A stretch of DNA of 64,000 bases from Polyangiaceae bacterium (GTDB taxonomy: Bacteria; Myxococcota_A; Polyangia; Polyangiales; Polyangiaceae): the NCBI GenBank assembly GCA_025937785.1, contig JAICQQ010000015.1, positions 1 to 64,000 of the forward strand. Direction: 5' to 3'. Positions 19,678 through 28,654 of this stretch are shown here, piece after piece (position 1 is the stretch's first letter; the number at the start of each line of letters is the position of its first letter). The notes below the pieces were generated by a model. It was not told the origin of the DNA. It searched no databases and saw only the letters and a list, made by a program, of their open reading frames with translations. The translations under genes were made by a program, and so were the position numbers.

Positions 19678-19788
19678 GGTTCCGTTCGAACCCGGTTCCG
19701 TTCGAACCCGGTTCCGTTCGAACCCGGTTCCGTTCGAACCCGGTTCCGTTCGAACCCGGTTCCGTTCGAACCCGGTTCCGTTCGAACG
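19678..19788. repeat. 16-bp tandem repeat GGTTCCGTTCGAACCC, about 7 copies
   Basis: Starts at 19678, 19694, 19710, 19726, 19742, 19758 and 19774; a non-multiple-of-3 period argues against coding function. Confidence 0.95.
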
Positions 19789-20109
19789 AGGCGCACTTGT
19801 TGCCTCTGGGTCCGGCTACAGCGTGTTGACAGTTTCGAACAACACCGCCCTTCTCGGGGCGTTGGCCCGAAGTCCTTTCTGCTTCACGGAGGATAGTTTC
19901 GTGCACGCTACACACGGGCGTACGCCAGCGCTCCTCTCCGCAGACGTTCCTCTCCACAGACGTTTTACGGCTCCGCGTGCTTCGCGGCGACAAGGAACAT
20001 GAAGCGATACTGAACGTGCGTCAAGGGGTAAACGTGTCCACATGCTCTAGTCCTCAACGACGGGTCCCCCTGACGACGCGACCGTTTTGTCGTACGACAC
20101 CGCGGTTGG

Positions 20110-21255
20110 ATGGATCAGCATAAACCCCAGGGGGGCGAATCCCTCGCCGACCGCGCGAGCGAGGCTTCCAGCTTGGTGCGGCCGCGGCCGAGGGTCTCCG
20201 AACGGGCTCGTTCGCATCAGCGTGCGGAGCATTTTCGACGCCGCGCCGAAGAGATCCTGTCCCTCGCGACGTTCGACGCCATCGTCGGGTCGCACCCCTC
20301 GATGCAAGACCTGCTCAAGCGGGTAGCTTATGTCGCTGCGACGCGCGCCACCGTGCTGATTCAAGGAGAAAGTGGCACCGGAAAGGAGCTGATCGCGGCA
20401 GCGCTCCACCAAAATTCCAAGCGGCGCGAGCGGCCGTACGTGCGCCTGAACTGCGCCTCCCTCGCAGAGTCGGTGCTCGAGAGCGAGCTGTTCGGCCACG
20501 AAAAGGGTGCTTTCACGGGGGCCACGATGCGCCGCGAGGGACGCTTCAAGCAAGCGGATGGCGGGACGCTGCTCCTGGACGAGATCAGTGAAATCCCCGC
20601 CTCGATTCAGGTGAAGCTGCTGCGTTTCTTGCAAGAGCGGGAGTTCGAACGGGTCGGCGGCAATGAATCGCTGCGAGTGGACGTGCGCGTGCTGGCGGCA
20701 GCTAACCGCGACTTGAAGGCGCTCGTGCGCGAGGGTCGATTCCGCGAAGACTTGTACTATCGGCTGGCAGTCGTGCGGTTGGACGTGCCGCCGTTGCGCG
20801 CGCGGCCATGCGACATCATTCCGTTGGCTCAGCAGTTCTTGAAGCAGGCCGCGCAAGAAAATGAAGTCGAAGTCACTGGGTTCACGCGGGCCGCCGAACG
20901 CGCGTTGATGAACTACGCCTGGCCGGGCAACGTGCGCGAATTGCAGAATGCCGTCGAACACGCGGTGATACTCGCGGAGTCCGAGCTGGTCGACGAACCG
21001 CAACTACCCCTCCAGACGCCCGAAACGAACTCGCAGTGGCAGCTGATGATCCCCGGAGTGACGCTGGCGGAACTCGAGCGCTACGCCATCACGGAGACGC
21101 TGAGAGCCGTGAGCGGTTCGCCCGCAAAGGCCGCCAAGCTGCTCGGCGTGAGCCGCCGCACGATCCAGTACCGCATGCGTGAGTACGGTCTGAGCGCAGG
21201 CACACGCGGCGGGGCCCTCGAGTCCGTAGATCACGACGACGACGACGACGACTGA
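20110..21255 (+). CDS. Sigma-54-dependent transcriptional activator, AAA+ plus Fis-type HTH, no recognisable N-terminal sensor
   Basis: GESGTGKELIAAALH, GAFTGA, AAKLLGVSRRTIQYRMREYGL; C-terminal DDDDDDD tail. Confidence 0.9.
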   Translation: MDQHKPQGGESLADRASEASSLVRPRPRVSERARSHQRAEHFRRRAEEILSLATFDAIVGSHPSMQDLLKRVAYVAATRATVLIQGESGTGKELIAAALHQNSKRRERPYVRLNCASLAESVLESELFGHEKGAFTGATMRREGRFKQADGGTLLLDEISEIPASIQVKLLRFLQEREFERVGGNESLRVDVRVLAAANRDLKALVREGRFREDLYYRLAVVRLDVPPLRARPCDIIPLAQQFLKQAAQENEVEVTGFTRAAERALMNYAWPGNVRELQNAVEHAVILAESELVDEPQLPLQTPETNSQWQLMIPGVTLAELERYAITETLRAVSGSPAKAAKLLGVSRRTIQYRMREYGLSAGTRGGALESVDHDDDDDD

Positions 21256-22313
21256 GACTTCCGGTTCGAGGCACGCCCAGACATGCGGCGCCGAGTCTGG
21301 ACGGCGTATGTCGCGATCACGCGCCAGTCGACGAAGAGCGCGTAGCACACCAAATAGGACGAAAAGTTGATGCTGAGCGTGAGATGGATGCCCAGGTGAA
21401 ACCCCAGGCCGCCGACGAGCGCCAGCGTCCGCGCCCGACCTCCGAGCAGCGCGATCACGAAACCGAGCTCCCACAAAAGCACTGACCACGCTAGGAGCTG
21501 GAGCAGCAGCGCTTGCTGCGAGAGCCACAGCCCTGCCGAGGTGGGACTGCCCACGTAAGCGTGGTCCACGAGGCCCCAACCCTCGCGGAAGCGCTCGGCC
21601 TCGCTCGTGCGCGAGTCCGCGACGAAGCGCTGCGTTTCAGCCGCTCCGCGCGGCGAACCTCCTCCCAGGTAAAAGGCCAGGGTCTCGCCGTCGGTCCATC
21701 GCCAGCCCGAGTAGCGCAGCTTGGACACTCCAGCGCTCAGGTACACCAAACACAAGACGAGCAGCAGCGCACGCACGGGCCAGACGCTCACCGGGCGCTC
21801 GGGAAACACCTCGGGACAGCGCGCTCGCCGAGGCTGCGTGCACCGGCCGTAGGCCGCGAGCAGCACCGCGTCGAGCGAAAATGAAGTAGCACCGGGCGCG
21901 AACGCCACGAACCACAGCACCAGGGTCGGTAGCGCGAACGCATGGGCCGTGTAGCCCCAACTGTTCGCGGCGAGCCCCAAGTAAAGGTTCAGCGCGGCGA
22001 GCGCGATCAAACTGGCACGCGTGAAGAGGCCCACGAGCGCCAGCGCTGCCAGGCCGAGCGCGAGCGGTTCGAGCCAGCCGAGCCAAGCCTCCGGGAGCGG
22101 TGGCAACGACAACCAGCGGGCGAGCGCGGGCGGCGCATAGAACTCGGGCGGGCGATCGGCGACCGAGCGAAGCCGCTCGAACAAGCGCTCCCAGTAGTAC
22201 CAGCCGATCCAACCCACCAAGATCACGCGAAACACGCCGATCTGGTAGCGGGCACTCGGCGCAAACCACCAGGCGTCGGCCGCGGCCAGCGCTCGGCGCA
22301 CAGGGCCTACCAT
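21231..22313 (-). CDS. HTTM (vitamin-K-carboxylase-like) domain membrane protein
   Basis: RYQIGVFRVILVGWIGWYYWERLF... multi-TM HTTM-like pattern; overlaps the downstream convergent gene by 25 bp. Confidence 0.75.
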   Translation of the reverse strand: MVGPVRRALAAADAWWFAPSARYQIGVFRVILVGWIGWYYWERLFERLRSVADRPPEFYAPPALARWLSLPPLPEAWLGWLEPLALGLAALALVGLFTRASLIALAALNLYLGLAANSWGYTAHAFALPTLVLWFVAFAPGATSFSLDAVLLAAYGRCTQPRRARCPEVFPERPVSVWPVRALLLVLCLVYLSAGVSKLRYSGWRWTDGETLAFYLGGGSPRGAAETQRFVADSRTSEAERFREGWGLVDHAYVGSPTSAGLWLSQQALLLQLLAWSVLLWELGFVIALLGGRARTLALVGGLGFHLGIHLTLSINFSSYLVCYALFVDWRVIATYAVQTRRRMSGRASNRKSQSSSSSS

Positions 22314-22915
22314 GTTCCCCTCGCCCTCTTGGCCCAGCGTGCGCGGGACAGCGAGCGTAGCTCACCGCTGCCCGGGTCGAACTCGAAGAGCGGCCGGCGT
22401 TCGACGCGATCCGCACTGATGCTCGAAGCCTCGAGCCAAAGCCGCCGGGGCGGATGGCCGTGCCGCTTCGAGTAGACCGCAGCGACCAAGTGCATCCAAC
22501 GGGCGATGCGCCCTCGGAAGTCAGCGTCGCTGTCGGTCCGCAAGTGCCCGCTCGGGTGCCGGGGGTCGGTCGAACCATAATAACGTGCGAAGAAGTGACG
22601 GCGGAACCCGATCTCGCCGGTCCCAAGGTGGCGCAAGGGGTCGAGCTCGACCCGGACCCCTACCGGATCCTCGAGGTAGAACGAGAGCTCGAAAACCGGA
22701 TCGCTCGGCGCCTGATAGCGGGCGAACATGGGCGCCGATGTGAAAGGCCACTCCTCGTGCGGGCCGAGCACGGCCCACAGCTCGAGCCCCACGATGGACG
22801 CGATGAGCAGCGCCGCGCCCAGTCGATGTAGCCCTCCAGGCCAGTTCGCGCGCGCTGACTCGAGGGGGGCAGCTCGCTGCTCTGCGTCCGCTTCAGCGTC
22901 AGCGCCAGAGAGCAT
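22307..22915 (-). CDS. Hypothetical membrane protein, HTTM partner
   Basis: One TM helix (LHRLGAALLIASIVGLELWAVLG); overlaps the HTTM gene by 7 bp. Confidence 0.65.
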   Translation of the reverse strand: MLSGADAEADAEQRAAPLESARANWPGGLHRLGAALLIASIVGLELWAVLGPHEEWPFTSAPMFARYQAPSDPVFELSFYLEDPVGVRVELDPLRHLGTGEIGFRRHFFARYYGSTDPRHPSGHLRTDSDADFRGRIARWMHLVAAVYSKRHGHPPRRLWLEASSISADRVERRPLFEFDPGSGELRSLSRARWAKRARGTW

Positions 22916-22931
22916 CGCCTTCCCCCGGGAG

Positions 22932-23663
22932 CTACGGACGCCGCCCGGCCAAGCGCCTCACGCCGAGCGGCAGTGTTTGCGTCAGCGCTGCGATCAGGGC
23001 GCTCTGTCCCCGGGGGTCGCGCTGCAAGAAAAAGCTTTGGTTCACTTCGAGCTCGATCCCTAGGTAGTTTCTGACCGAAAACTCCGACCTGAGCCAGGTG
23101 CAGAGTCCGTCGGCGGCGCCACGGTAGGGATAATTCCTACGGATTCGGAAGGCCGGCGCTGCACACTCGAGCCGCTCGCGCCAACCCGCCGCGAGCGCCG
23201 CTTCCGGCGGGCGAATAGGATCGTACAAGAGCCCGATGTCCGCCGTGCGCACCTGCTCGCCGAGCCGTGGCGTGAAGCTGTGCACGGATAGATGCACCGC
23301 GCGGCGCCCGCTCCGAACCGCGGATTCGACGGCCTGCCTCACCTTCAGCCGATGCGGATAGTAGTAGCTGCTCAGCACCCGTGCACGCTCGCTGGGACCG
23401 AGCCGGCGCGAGAACTCCGAATACAAGCGCACGTGGTGTGGCGAACGGTTGGTATCCACCAACAGGCGCGTCACGCTCGCTGCGAACAAGGGACAGCGAA
23501 ATGCGCGACGAAATGCGCGCGCGACGACCAGCGCTCCGATGTCGCTACCGCGATGGCTCCGGAGAGCACGCCGCGCGGCCGCGGAGGAAAACAGCTTGCG
23601 GTAGGGCGCTGGCACGTCGGCGCTGGCGTGCTCGCAGCTCAGGATCAACGCGTCAGTACTCAT
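22932..23663 (-). CDS. N-formylglutamate amidohydrolase family protein
   Basis: LSCEHASADVPAPYRKLF...HRGSDIGALVVARAFRRAF...LLVDTNRSPHH...HLSVHSFTP...YPYRGAADGLCTWLR...GIELEVNQ. Confidence 0.9.
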   Translation of the reverse strand: MSTDALILSCEHASADVPAPYRKLFSSAAARRALRSHRGSDIGALVVARAFRRAFRCPLFAASVTRLLVDTNRSPHHVRLYSEFSRRLGPSERARVLSSYYYPHRLKVRQAVESAVRSGRRAVHLSVHSFTPRLGEQVRTADIGLLYDPIRPPEAALAAGWRERLECAAPAFRIRRNYPYRGAADGLCTWLRSEFSVRNYLGIELEVNQSFFLQRDPRGQSALIAALTQTLPLGVRRLAGRRP

Positions 23664-24903
23664 GCGCGTGGAAGCTGGCGCCCTCGGCCAGGCAAGCGGC
23701 AAGCCGGTGATATACGGCGCGCTGCAGCGAGGGTTCGGGCGCTCGATTCAACGCGGCCGCGATGCGTTCTGCCAGCGTGCCTTCTTCGAGCACGACGGCG
23801 AGCGCCGCATCCCGTGGCCCCGTCGAAGGGTCACGCGGCAACAGCTCGTCGGCCAAACACGCCCAGGTTTCGCGCACGTTGAGCCGCTCGTGCTCGATAC
23901 CGAACAGCGAGAGGTACTCCCGCGTGGGCCAGGTCGCAGCGCCAGCACGCTCGACGCTGCTCTGATGAAACCGCGCGAGCCGTTCGGTATCGACGCGCTG
24001 CTGAGCCAGCGTGTCGGAGTGGCGTTGTTCGACCAGGGAGCGGACCGCGGCGACGACGAGCTCGGCCAGCGCCAGATCTGCCCGGGGGCACTCCTGGGTG
24101 TCGGCGGTGCGGATTTCGATCGCCATGCGGTCGAAGCGGGCGATGGCGCCGCGCGCGTTGACCCATTCGTGGGCGAGCACCCCTTCGGGATCGAGCTCGC
24201 CGAGGTCACGATAGATGGCCTGAAGGACCTCGGCTTCGTAGCTCTCCCGCGTGTACACGGCTTCGGGCACGACCAACCCCGTCACCGAGGGAACGCGGGC
24301 GCAGTTCGTGCGGTACGCCTCCAGTCGGTTGTCGAGCGTCCCTGTGACCCGGCCCTCGACCAGGGGCGAACTCGCCGTGAGCCCCGGGATCAGCGGAAGC
24401 ACCAGCCGAATCGCCGCATGCAACCTGCCGAACTCGTCGTCGTTCGCGAAGGGAAGGTTGATGTGCATACTCTGCAGGTTCGCGAAGCCGTGGCCGCGGC
24501 AGCCGAAAATCCGGTCGAAGGCTGCGTAAATCTCGGCGTTGTCGTGCGGCCACAGCCGGAGTTCGCGCTCGGGGACCATCCAGGGGTGCATGCCAGTCGG
24601 GAGCAGAGTGGCGCCCATCGGCGCGAGCAAGTCCAGAATGTCGCGCACCTGTTCGCCGAACGCCAAAGCCAGGCCAGGCAGCGACCGGGTCGGACCGTTG
24701 CTCTTCATCTCGATCACATGCAGCGCCAACTCGTTGCTCCACAGTACGGCTCCGCGATCGACTTCTTCGTCGTAGCCCCCGCCCACGAGATGAAGCAACC
24801 GGTCCGCGCAGGGCTTCACGGACAGCGTTTCCGCGTCGACGATCATGTACTCGAGCTCGATACCGATGCCTTCGAAGAGGGCGAGAATGGGTAGATTGGC
24901 CAT
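23653..24903 (-). CDS. GCS2-type glutamate-cysteine ligase-like carboxylate-amine ligase
   Basis: FEGIGIELEYMIVDAETLSVKPCADRLL...ELALHVIEMKSNGPTRSL...HGFANLQSMHINLPF. Confidence 0.85.
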   Translation of the reverse strand: MANLPILALFEGIGIELEYMIVDAETLSVKPCADRLLHLVGGGYDEEVDRGAVLWSNELALHVIEMKSNGPTRSLPGLALAFGEQVRDILDLLAPMGATLLPTGMHPWMVPERELRLWPHDNAEIYAAFDRIFGCRGHGFANLQSMHINLPFANDDEFGRLHAAIRLVLPLIPGLTASSPLVEGRVTGTLDNRLEAYRTNCARVPSVTGLVVPEAVYTRESYEAEVLQAIYRDLGELDPEGVLAHEWVNARGAIARFDRMAIEIRTADTQECPRADLALAELVVAAVRSLVEQRHSDTLAQQRVDTERLARFHQSSVERAGAATWPTREYLSLFGIEHERLNVRETWACLADELLPRDPSTGPRDAALAVVLEEGTLAERIAAALNRAPEPSLQRAVYHRLAACLAEGASFHAHEY

Positions 24904-24941
24904 ATTGCCTCGATACTTTGACGACTCGGTGTTGGGAGGAT

Positions 24942-26405
24942 TCAGTACTTGACGACGGAACGCCCTCGCTGCTCGAGCCTGTCGTAGAAGTACTTGAGAA
25001 TGCTGAAGTACAACTCGTCTTTCAGCACGGCGTCTTCTATCCCGGCTTCGATGCTGGGGTTGTCGTTGACCTCCATCACCATCAGCCGGCGCCCGACCTG
25101 CTTCAGATCCACGCCGTATAAGCCGTCGCCGATCAGGTCGGCGGCCTTCACTGCGAGCTTGACGACGGGGGCCGGCGCGTCCTCTACCGCCAATGTATCG
25201 GACCGACCGTACGAGCGCCGGTTGTCCACCATCTGCTTCTGAATCTGCCAATGCCCGCGCGCCATGTAGTAGCGGCAAGCATAGAGCGGGCGCCCGTCCA
25301 ACACGCCGATGCGCCAATCGAACTCGGACGGTGTGAACTCTTGCGCCACCACGAGCTCGGAGTCCTTCAAGAAGGTCGCGAGGTGGTGGGCCAACTCTGC
25401 GTCGTCGCGCGCGATCACCACCCCCGCCGAGAAGGAGCTATCGGGGCGCTTCAACACGCACGGAAAGCCCAAGTCGCGAGCGATGCGCTCCACGTTGTCG
25501 CGATGAATCACCACGGTCTTCGGGATGGCGATGCCGTGCCGCTCGAACAACTCCGCCTGATACACCTTGTTGGTGCAGCGCACGATCGACTCCGGATCGT
25601 CGATCACCACCAAGCCGTTCGCCTGTGCACGCCGAGCAAACCGGTAGGTATGGTGGTTCACCGCGGTCGTTTCGCGGATGAAGAGCGCGTCGAACTCGCC
25701 CAACCTGCCGAAATCGTCCTTTTCGATCTGCGTCACGCGCATCGAGAAACGTTTCCCGGCGCGCGCCAGCCGGCGCAGCGCGCGCTCGTCCGAGGGGCGG
25801 TCCACCTCCGCTGGGTTGACCAACACCGCCAATTCGTAGCGTGACTGCTGGATCCCCGTCAGGCGCGGGCGAGCGAAGAACCTGGCGGCCTGCTCCACTA
25901 CGAATTGTCGATGATTTTCGCCGATCTCGTTGAGGGCGATCGGGCGCAACGAGTGCAGTTGCCACTCATCGGTACGAGCGAACTCTGCGCGCAGGAACGG
26001 CGCTGGGAAATGAGCGAACAGAGACTGGCACAGGTGATCGTAGCGCTGCGCCATGTTGCGCCCGAAGTAGATGCTGAGCGTAAAGCGATCCCCGCGTAGC
26101 TGGCCCAGGGTCGACTGCAAGCGGCTGCCCAATTCTTCGGAGGCGACGCGGATGATGGCGGCGTGCTTCAGGTCCTGCAGCGTGGTCACCGAGGGCATGG
26201 GACGGTGTCCACGCGCGCGAGCCAACAGCGACACGTAGTAGCCCACCGTCTGGTAGCGATAGCTCTTCGACAGATTGAAAACGATGGCGCGCTTCAGATC
26301 GAAGTACTTGGGGTTCGTCAGGTATTCTCGAGAGGACACGATCTCGGTCCCCGGGATGTGCAGGGGCCAGTGTTTCGGATTGTCCACGACGATGAGAGCG
26401 ATCAT
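24942..26405 (-). CDS. RimK-like ATP-grasp protein with N-terminal RLAN-type domain
   Basis: NPKHWPLHIPGTEIVSSREYLTNPKYFDLKRAIVFNLSKSYRYQTVGYYVSLLARARGHRPMPS...ATP-grasp VDLKQVGRRLMVMEVNDNPSIEAG. Confidence 0.9.
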   Translation of the reverse strand: MIALIVVDNPKHWPLHIPGTEIVSSREYLTNPKYFDLKRAIVFNLSKSYRYQTVGYYVSLLARARGHRPMPSVTTLQDLKHAAIIRVASEELGSRLQSTLGQLRGDRFTLSIYFGRNMAQRYDHLCQSLFAHFPAPFLRAEFARTDEWQLHSLRPIALNEIGENHRQFVVEQAARFFARPRLTGIQQSRYELAVLVNPAEVDRPSDERALRRLARAGKRFSMRVTQIEKDDFGRLGEFDALFIRETTAVNHHTYRFARRAQANGLVVIDDPESIVRCTNKVYQAELFERHGIAIPKTVVIHRDNVERIARDLGFPCVLKRPDSSFSAGVVIARDDAELAHHLATFLKDSELVVAQEFTPSEFDWRIGVLDGRPLYACRYYMARGHWQIQKQMVDNRRSYGRSDTLAVEDAPAPVVKLAVKAADLIGDGLYGVDLKQVGRRLMVMEVNDNPSIEAGIEDAVLKDELYFSILKYFYDRLEQRGRSVVKY

Positions 26406-27124
26406 CTGGGGTGCTTCCCGTGGTTGGGCGTGATGATGAGCAGGTTCGCGTCGTACGTCACGATGCCGAGCAGGATCGAAGCCAGCAGGCGCTCGCTGCT
26501 CACACTGTAGTAGCGCTTCTTGTAGCGAGGGTTGTCGTGCAACGGATCGGAGACCAACACTTCACGCTTCTTCCTGTCGTACCCGCTCAGCACGACGAAG
26601 TGGCCGACGGGCTCACCGCGCACGTCGTCGTACTCGTCGCGGTACTCGCGCGCACAGTCGTAAAGGTGCGTCGCCAACAGGCCCGTCAGAATCGGGATCT
26701 CACGGTTGAGGTAGCGCCGGAGCAGGCCCGCGCTCAGCGGCTCGTAGCGAATCGAACCGCCGAGCCGCAAGAACTCGAGGTAGGCATGGCTCGCGAGCTG
26801 CAGCTTGGGATCCGACTTGAATCGACGCTGCGCTTGCAGGCGCCCCACCAACTGGCCCTTGGCGCGGAACCACGTGGGATCGAAGACTTGCAGGTTATAC
26901 GTGAAGATCTCGGCGGAGTAGCCGCGCGCGAGCGCGTGGCACCCCAGGAGCACGGCTAGCGTGCCTCCGTGCGGCAGCGCCAACACCTCGTCGATCACCT
27001 GCTCCAAGGGCAGGTGGTCCCCGTAGTAGCGATACACCGCGTGCAGGCAGGTGGGCCCGCACGTGGTGTTGTCCGGTTGGGGCATCACCACCAAGCGCTG
27101 GCGATGACTTCCGCGCGGGCTCAC
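26402..27124 (-). CDS. Peptidase C39-like domain protein
   Basis: MPQPDNTTCGPTCLHAVYRYYGD...GEPVGHFVVLSGYDRKKREVLVSDPL; 4-bp overlap with the RimK-like gene. ORF extends to 27316; GTG at 27124 is the likely start. Confidence 0.8.
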   Translation of the reverse strand: MSPRGSHRQRLVVMPQPDNTTCGPTCLHAVYRYYGDHLPLEQVIDEVLALPHGGTLAVLLGCHALARGYSAEIFTYNLQVFDPTWFRAKGQLVGRLQAQRRFKSDPKLQLASHAYLEFLRLGGSIRYEPLSAGLLRRYLNREIPILTGLLATHLYDCAREYRDEYDDVRGEPVGHFVVLSGYDRKKREVLVSDPLHDNPRYKKRYYSVSSERLLASILLGIVTYDANLLIITPNHGKHPR

Positions 27125-27356
27125 GGGCGAGAGCTCCCCTGCGCCGGTGGCGAGCCGGGGCGTTCGCTCCACTCGCGCGGCATTCGGCGGATGCCAGAGC
27201 CGCAGGTCCCCGAAGCATGGAGGCACACGTTGGTGCCGATAAAAGCAATGATCAGGCCAACCTCGCGCCCGGCCTGGCCCGCGCGCCGCGGGCAGCTGGG
27301 CGGGCAGCTCGTGCACGCATATCGTGCAGCATTTGCACCCGGCCGCCGGGCACCCG

Positions 27357-27980
27357 TTAGTCGGCGAGGGTCGAAAGCTCCCACAAGAGGTTCTCGCGCG
27401 CCTGGGGACCGAGGCGCTCTTGCATGGCGGGCGTCAGGAACAGCACGTCCGCGGCGATCGCCCGCTCGAGGAACGCGCGGCGACCCCGCCGATAGTCTGC
27501 TGGTAGCAAGCAGGAGTACTCGTCGGCGATGCCCCGCGCGTAGCGCGCGTAGTCCGCTGGTGCTGCCCCCAACACGGCCCGATCGCAGTCGACGAAGAGC
27601 GCCAGGTCGGAGCCGGCCTCGCGCGCCGGCGGCGAGCTCGAAAGCGCGGTGCCGTGGATCAAGGTGGCCACCAGGCTCACGTCGACGTCGGTGTGCGCGA
27701 GCGCCTCGCGTGCGAGCGCCGCGCTGCGTGCCTCGTTGTCGGCGGCGCGCGGCTCGTAGATGGCATCGTGGAACAAGACCGCCCCGAACACTTCGCAGGG
27801 CCGCTGCCAGGCGCCTTGCCAAAGGGCGAACCACTCGGCCACCGCGTGCACGTGTCGCAGGTCGTGATAGGCCCGCGGCGGGCTGGCGTAGTGCCTGGCG
27901 AGCCGCGCCCAGAAGCTCGGCGCCAGCTGCCTTCCGAGCAGAGGCGGTGCCAGCCCGCGGAGCCGGTGTAGCGTCGTCAC
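27357..27980 (-). CDS. HD-domain metal-dependent phosphohydrolase-like protein
   Basis: YHDLRHVHAVAEWF...VLFHDAIYEPRAADNEARSAALAREAL...VATLIHGT...LFVDCDRAVLGA. Confidence 0.8.
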   Translation of the reverse strand: MTTLHRLRGLAPPLLGRQLAPSFWARLARHYASPPRAYHDLRHVHAVAEWFALWQGAWQRPCEVFGAVLFHDAIYEPRAADNEARSAALAREALAHTDVDVSLVATLIHGTALSSSPPAREAGSDLALFVDCDRAVLGAAPADYARYARGIADEYSCLLPADYRRGRRAFLERAIAADVLFLTPAMQERLGPQARENLLWELSTLAD

Positions 27981-28582
27981 CAGAGCCCTCCGAGAAAGCC
28001 GCGCGCCATCTGCGTGACGGCACGCGCCCCGCTCCCCCGCGCGATGAGCCCAGGCGCTGCCACCGAAGTCAGGTACAGTCCTTCGATGGCCCCCGCGAGC
28101 GCGAGGCTCATGTCGGCCGCGCCACGCCCGCTGCCGCGCCGGGCCTTCAGCGCCCGGCGACACAGTCGCCGCAGCTCGATGGATCGCCGCCGCAGGGCGC
28201 GCGTGTACGCGCGGCGCACCTCGCCGCGGGCGATGGCTTCGACACCGATGGTCACCCAAGCGCCCACCAGCGTCGGGTCGGCGTCGGCTCCGAACGCCAG
28301 ATGAGCCTGGATGAAGGCCACGAGCTCTGCCACTGGTTCACCCCCTGCTTGTGCGACGCGCTTTCGGTAGCGCCGTTCGAGAGTTTCGGCGATCTGCTCG
28401 ATCAGGGCAAGCAAGATCTCTTGCTTGGTCTTGAAGTGGTAGTGCACGAGCCCCGGGTTCAATCCGGCAACACGCGCGACCTCAGCAATCGTCGCGCCGC
28501 TGTAGCCTTGCCACGCCATCACCCGCTCGAGTGCGTGCGTGATCTCGCGGCGCCTTTGCACAGTATTCGAGGGGCGACCCAT
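27977..28582 (-). CDS. TetR/AcrR-family transcriptional regulator
   Basis: RREITHALERVMAWQGYSGATIAEVARVAGLNPGLVHYHFKTKQEILLALIEQIAETL. Confidence 0.9.
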   Translation of the reverse strand: MGRPSNTVQRRREITHALERVMAWQGYSGATIAEVARVAGLNPGLVHYHFKTKQEILLALIEQIAETLERRYRKRVAQAGGEPVAELVAFIQAHLAFGADADPTLVGAWVTIGVEAIARGEVRRAYTRALRRRSIELRRLCRRALKARRGSGRGAADMSLALAGAIEGLYLTSVAAPGLIARGSGARAVTQMARGFLGGLW

Positions 28583-28585
28583 AAC

Positions 28586-28654
28586 TTGGTTGTGCACCCA
28601 ATTTATTGATTTGGCAAGCCCTGCACCGCAGCTATACTTTGGTTGATTGACCAA
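28586..28654. promoter_or_regulatory. Two candidate TetR operator half-palindromes in the divergent TetR/MFS promoter
   Basis: TTGGTTGTGCACCCAA (28586-28601) and TTGGTTGATTGACCAA (28639-28654), both TTGG...CCAA palindromes. Confidence 0.6.

Noticed and set aside
19678-19788. tRNA gene or tRNA fragments suggested by GGTTCGAACC-like T arms
   Set aside because: No acceptor stem, D arm or anticodon arm at proper spacing; units are only 16 bp apart.
19221-19788. CRISPR array
   Set aside because: Units are contiguous tandem repeats without unique spacers, and there are no cas genes in the window.
19428-19993. ORFs encoding RTEPGSNGTGFERN / RFRSNPVPFEPGSV repeats on both strands
   Set aside because: They arise from the 16-bp DNA repeat being open in all frames; there is no start context or non-repeat conserved domain.
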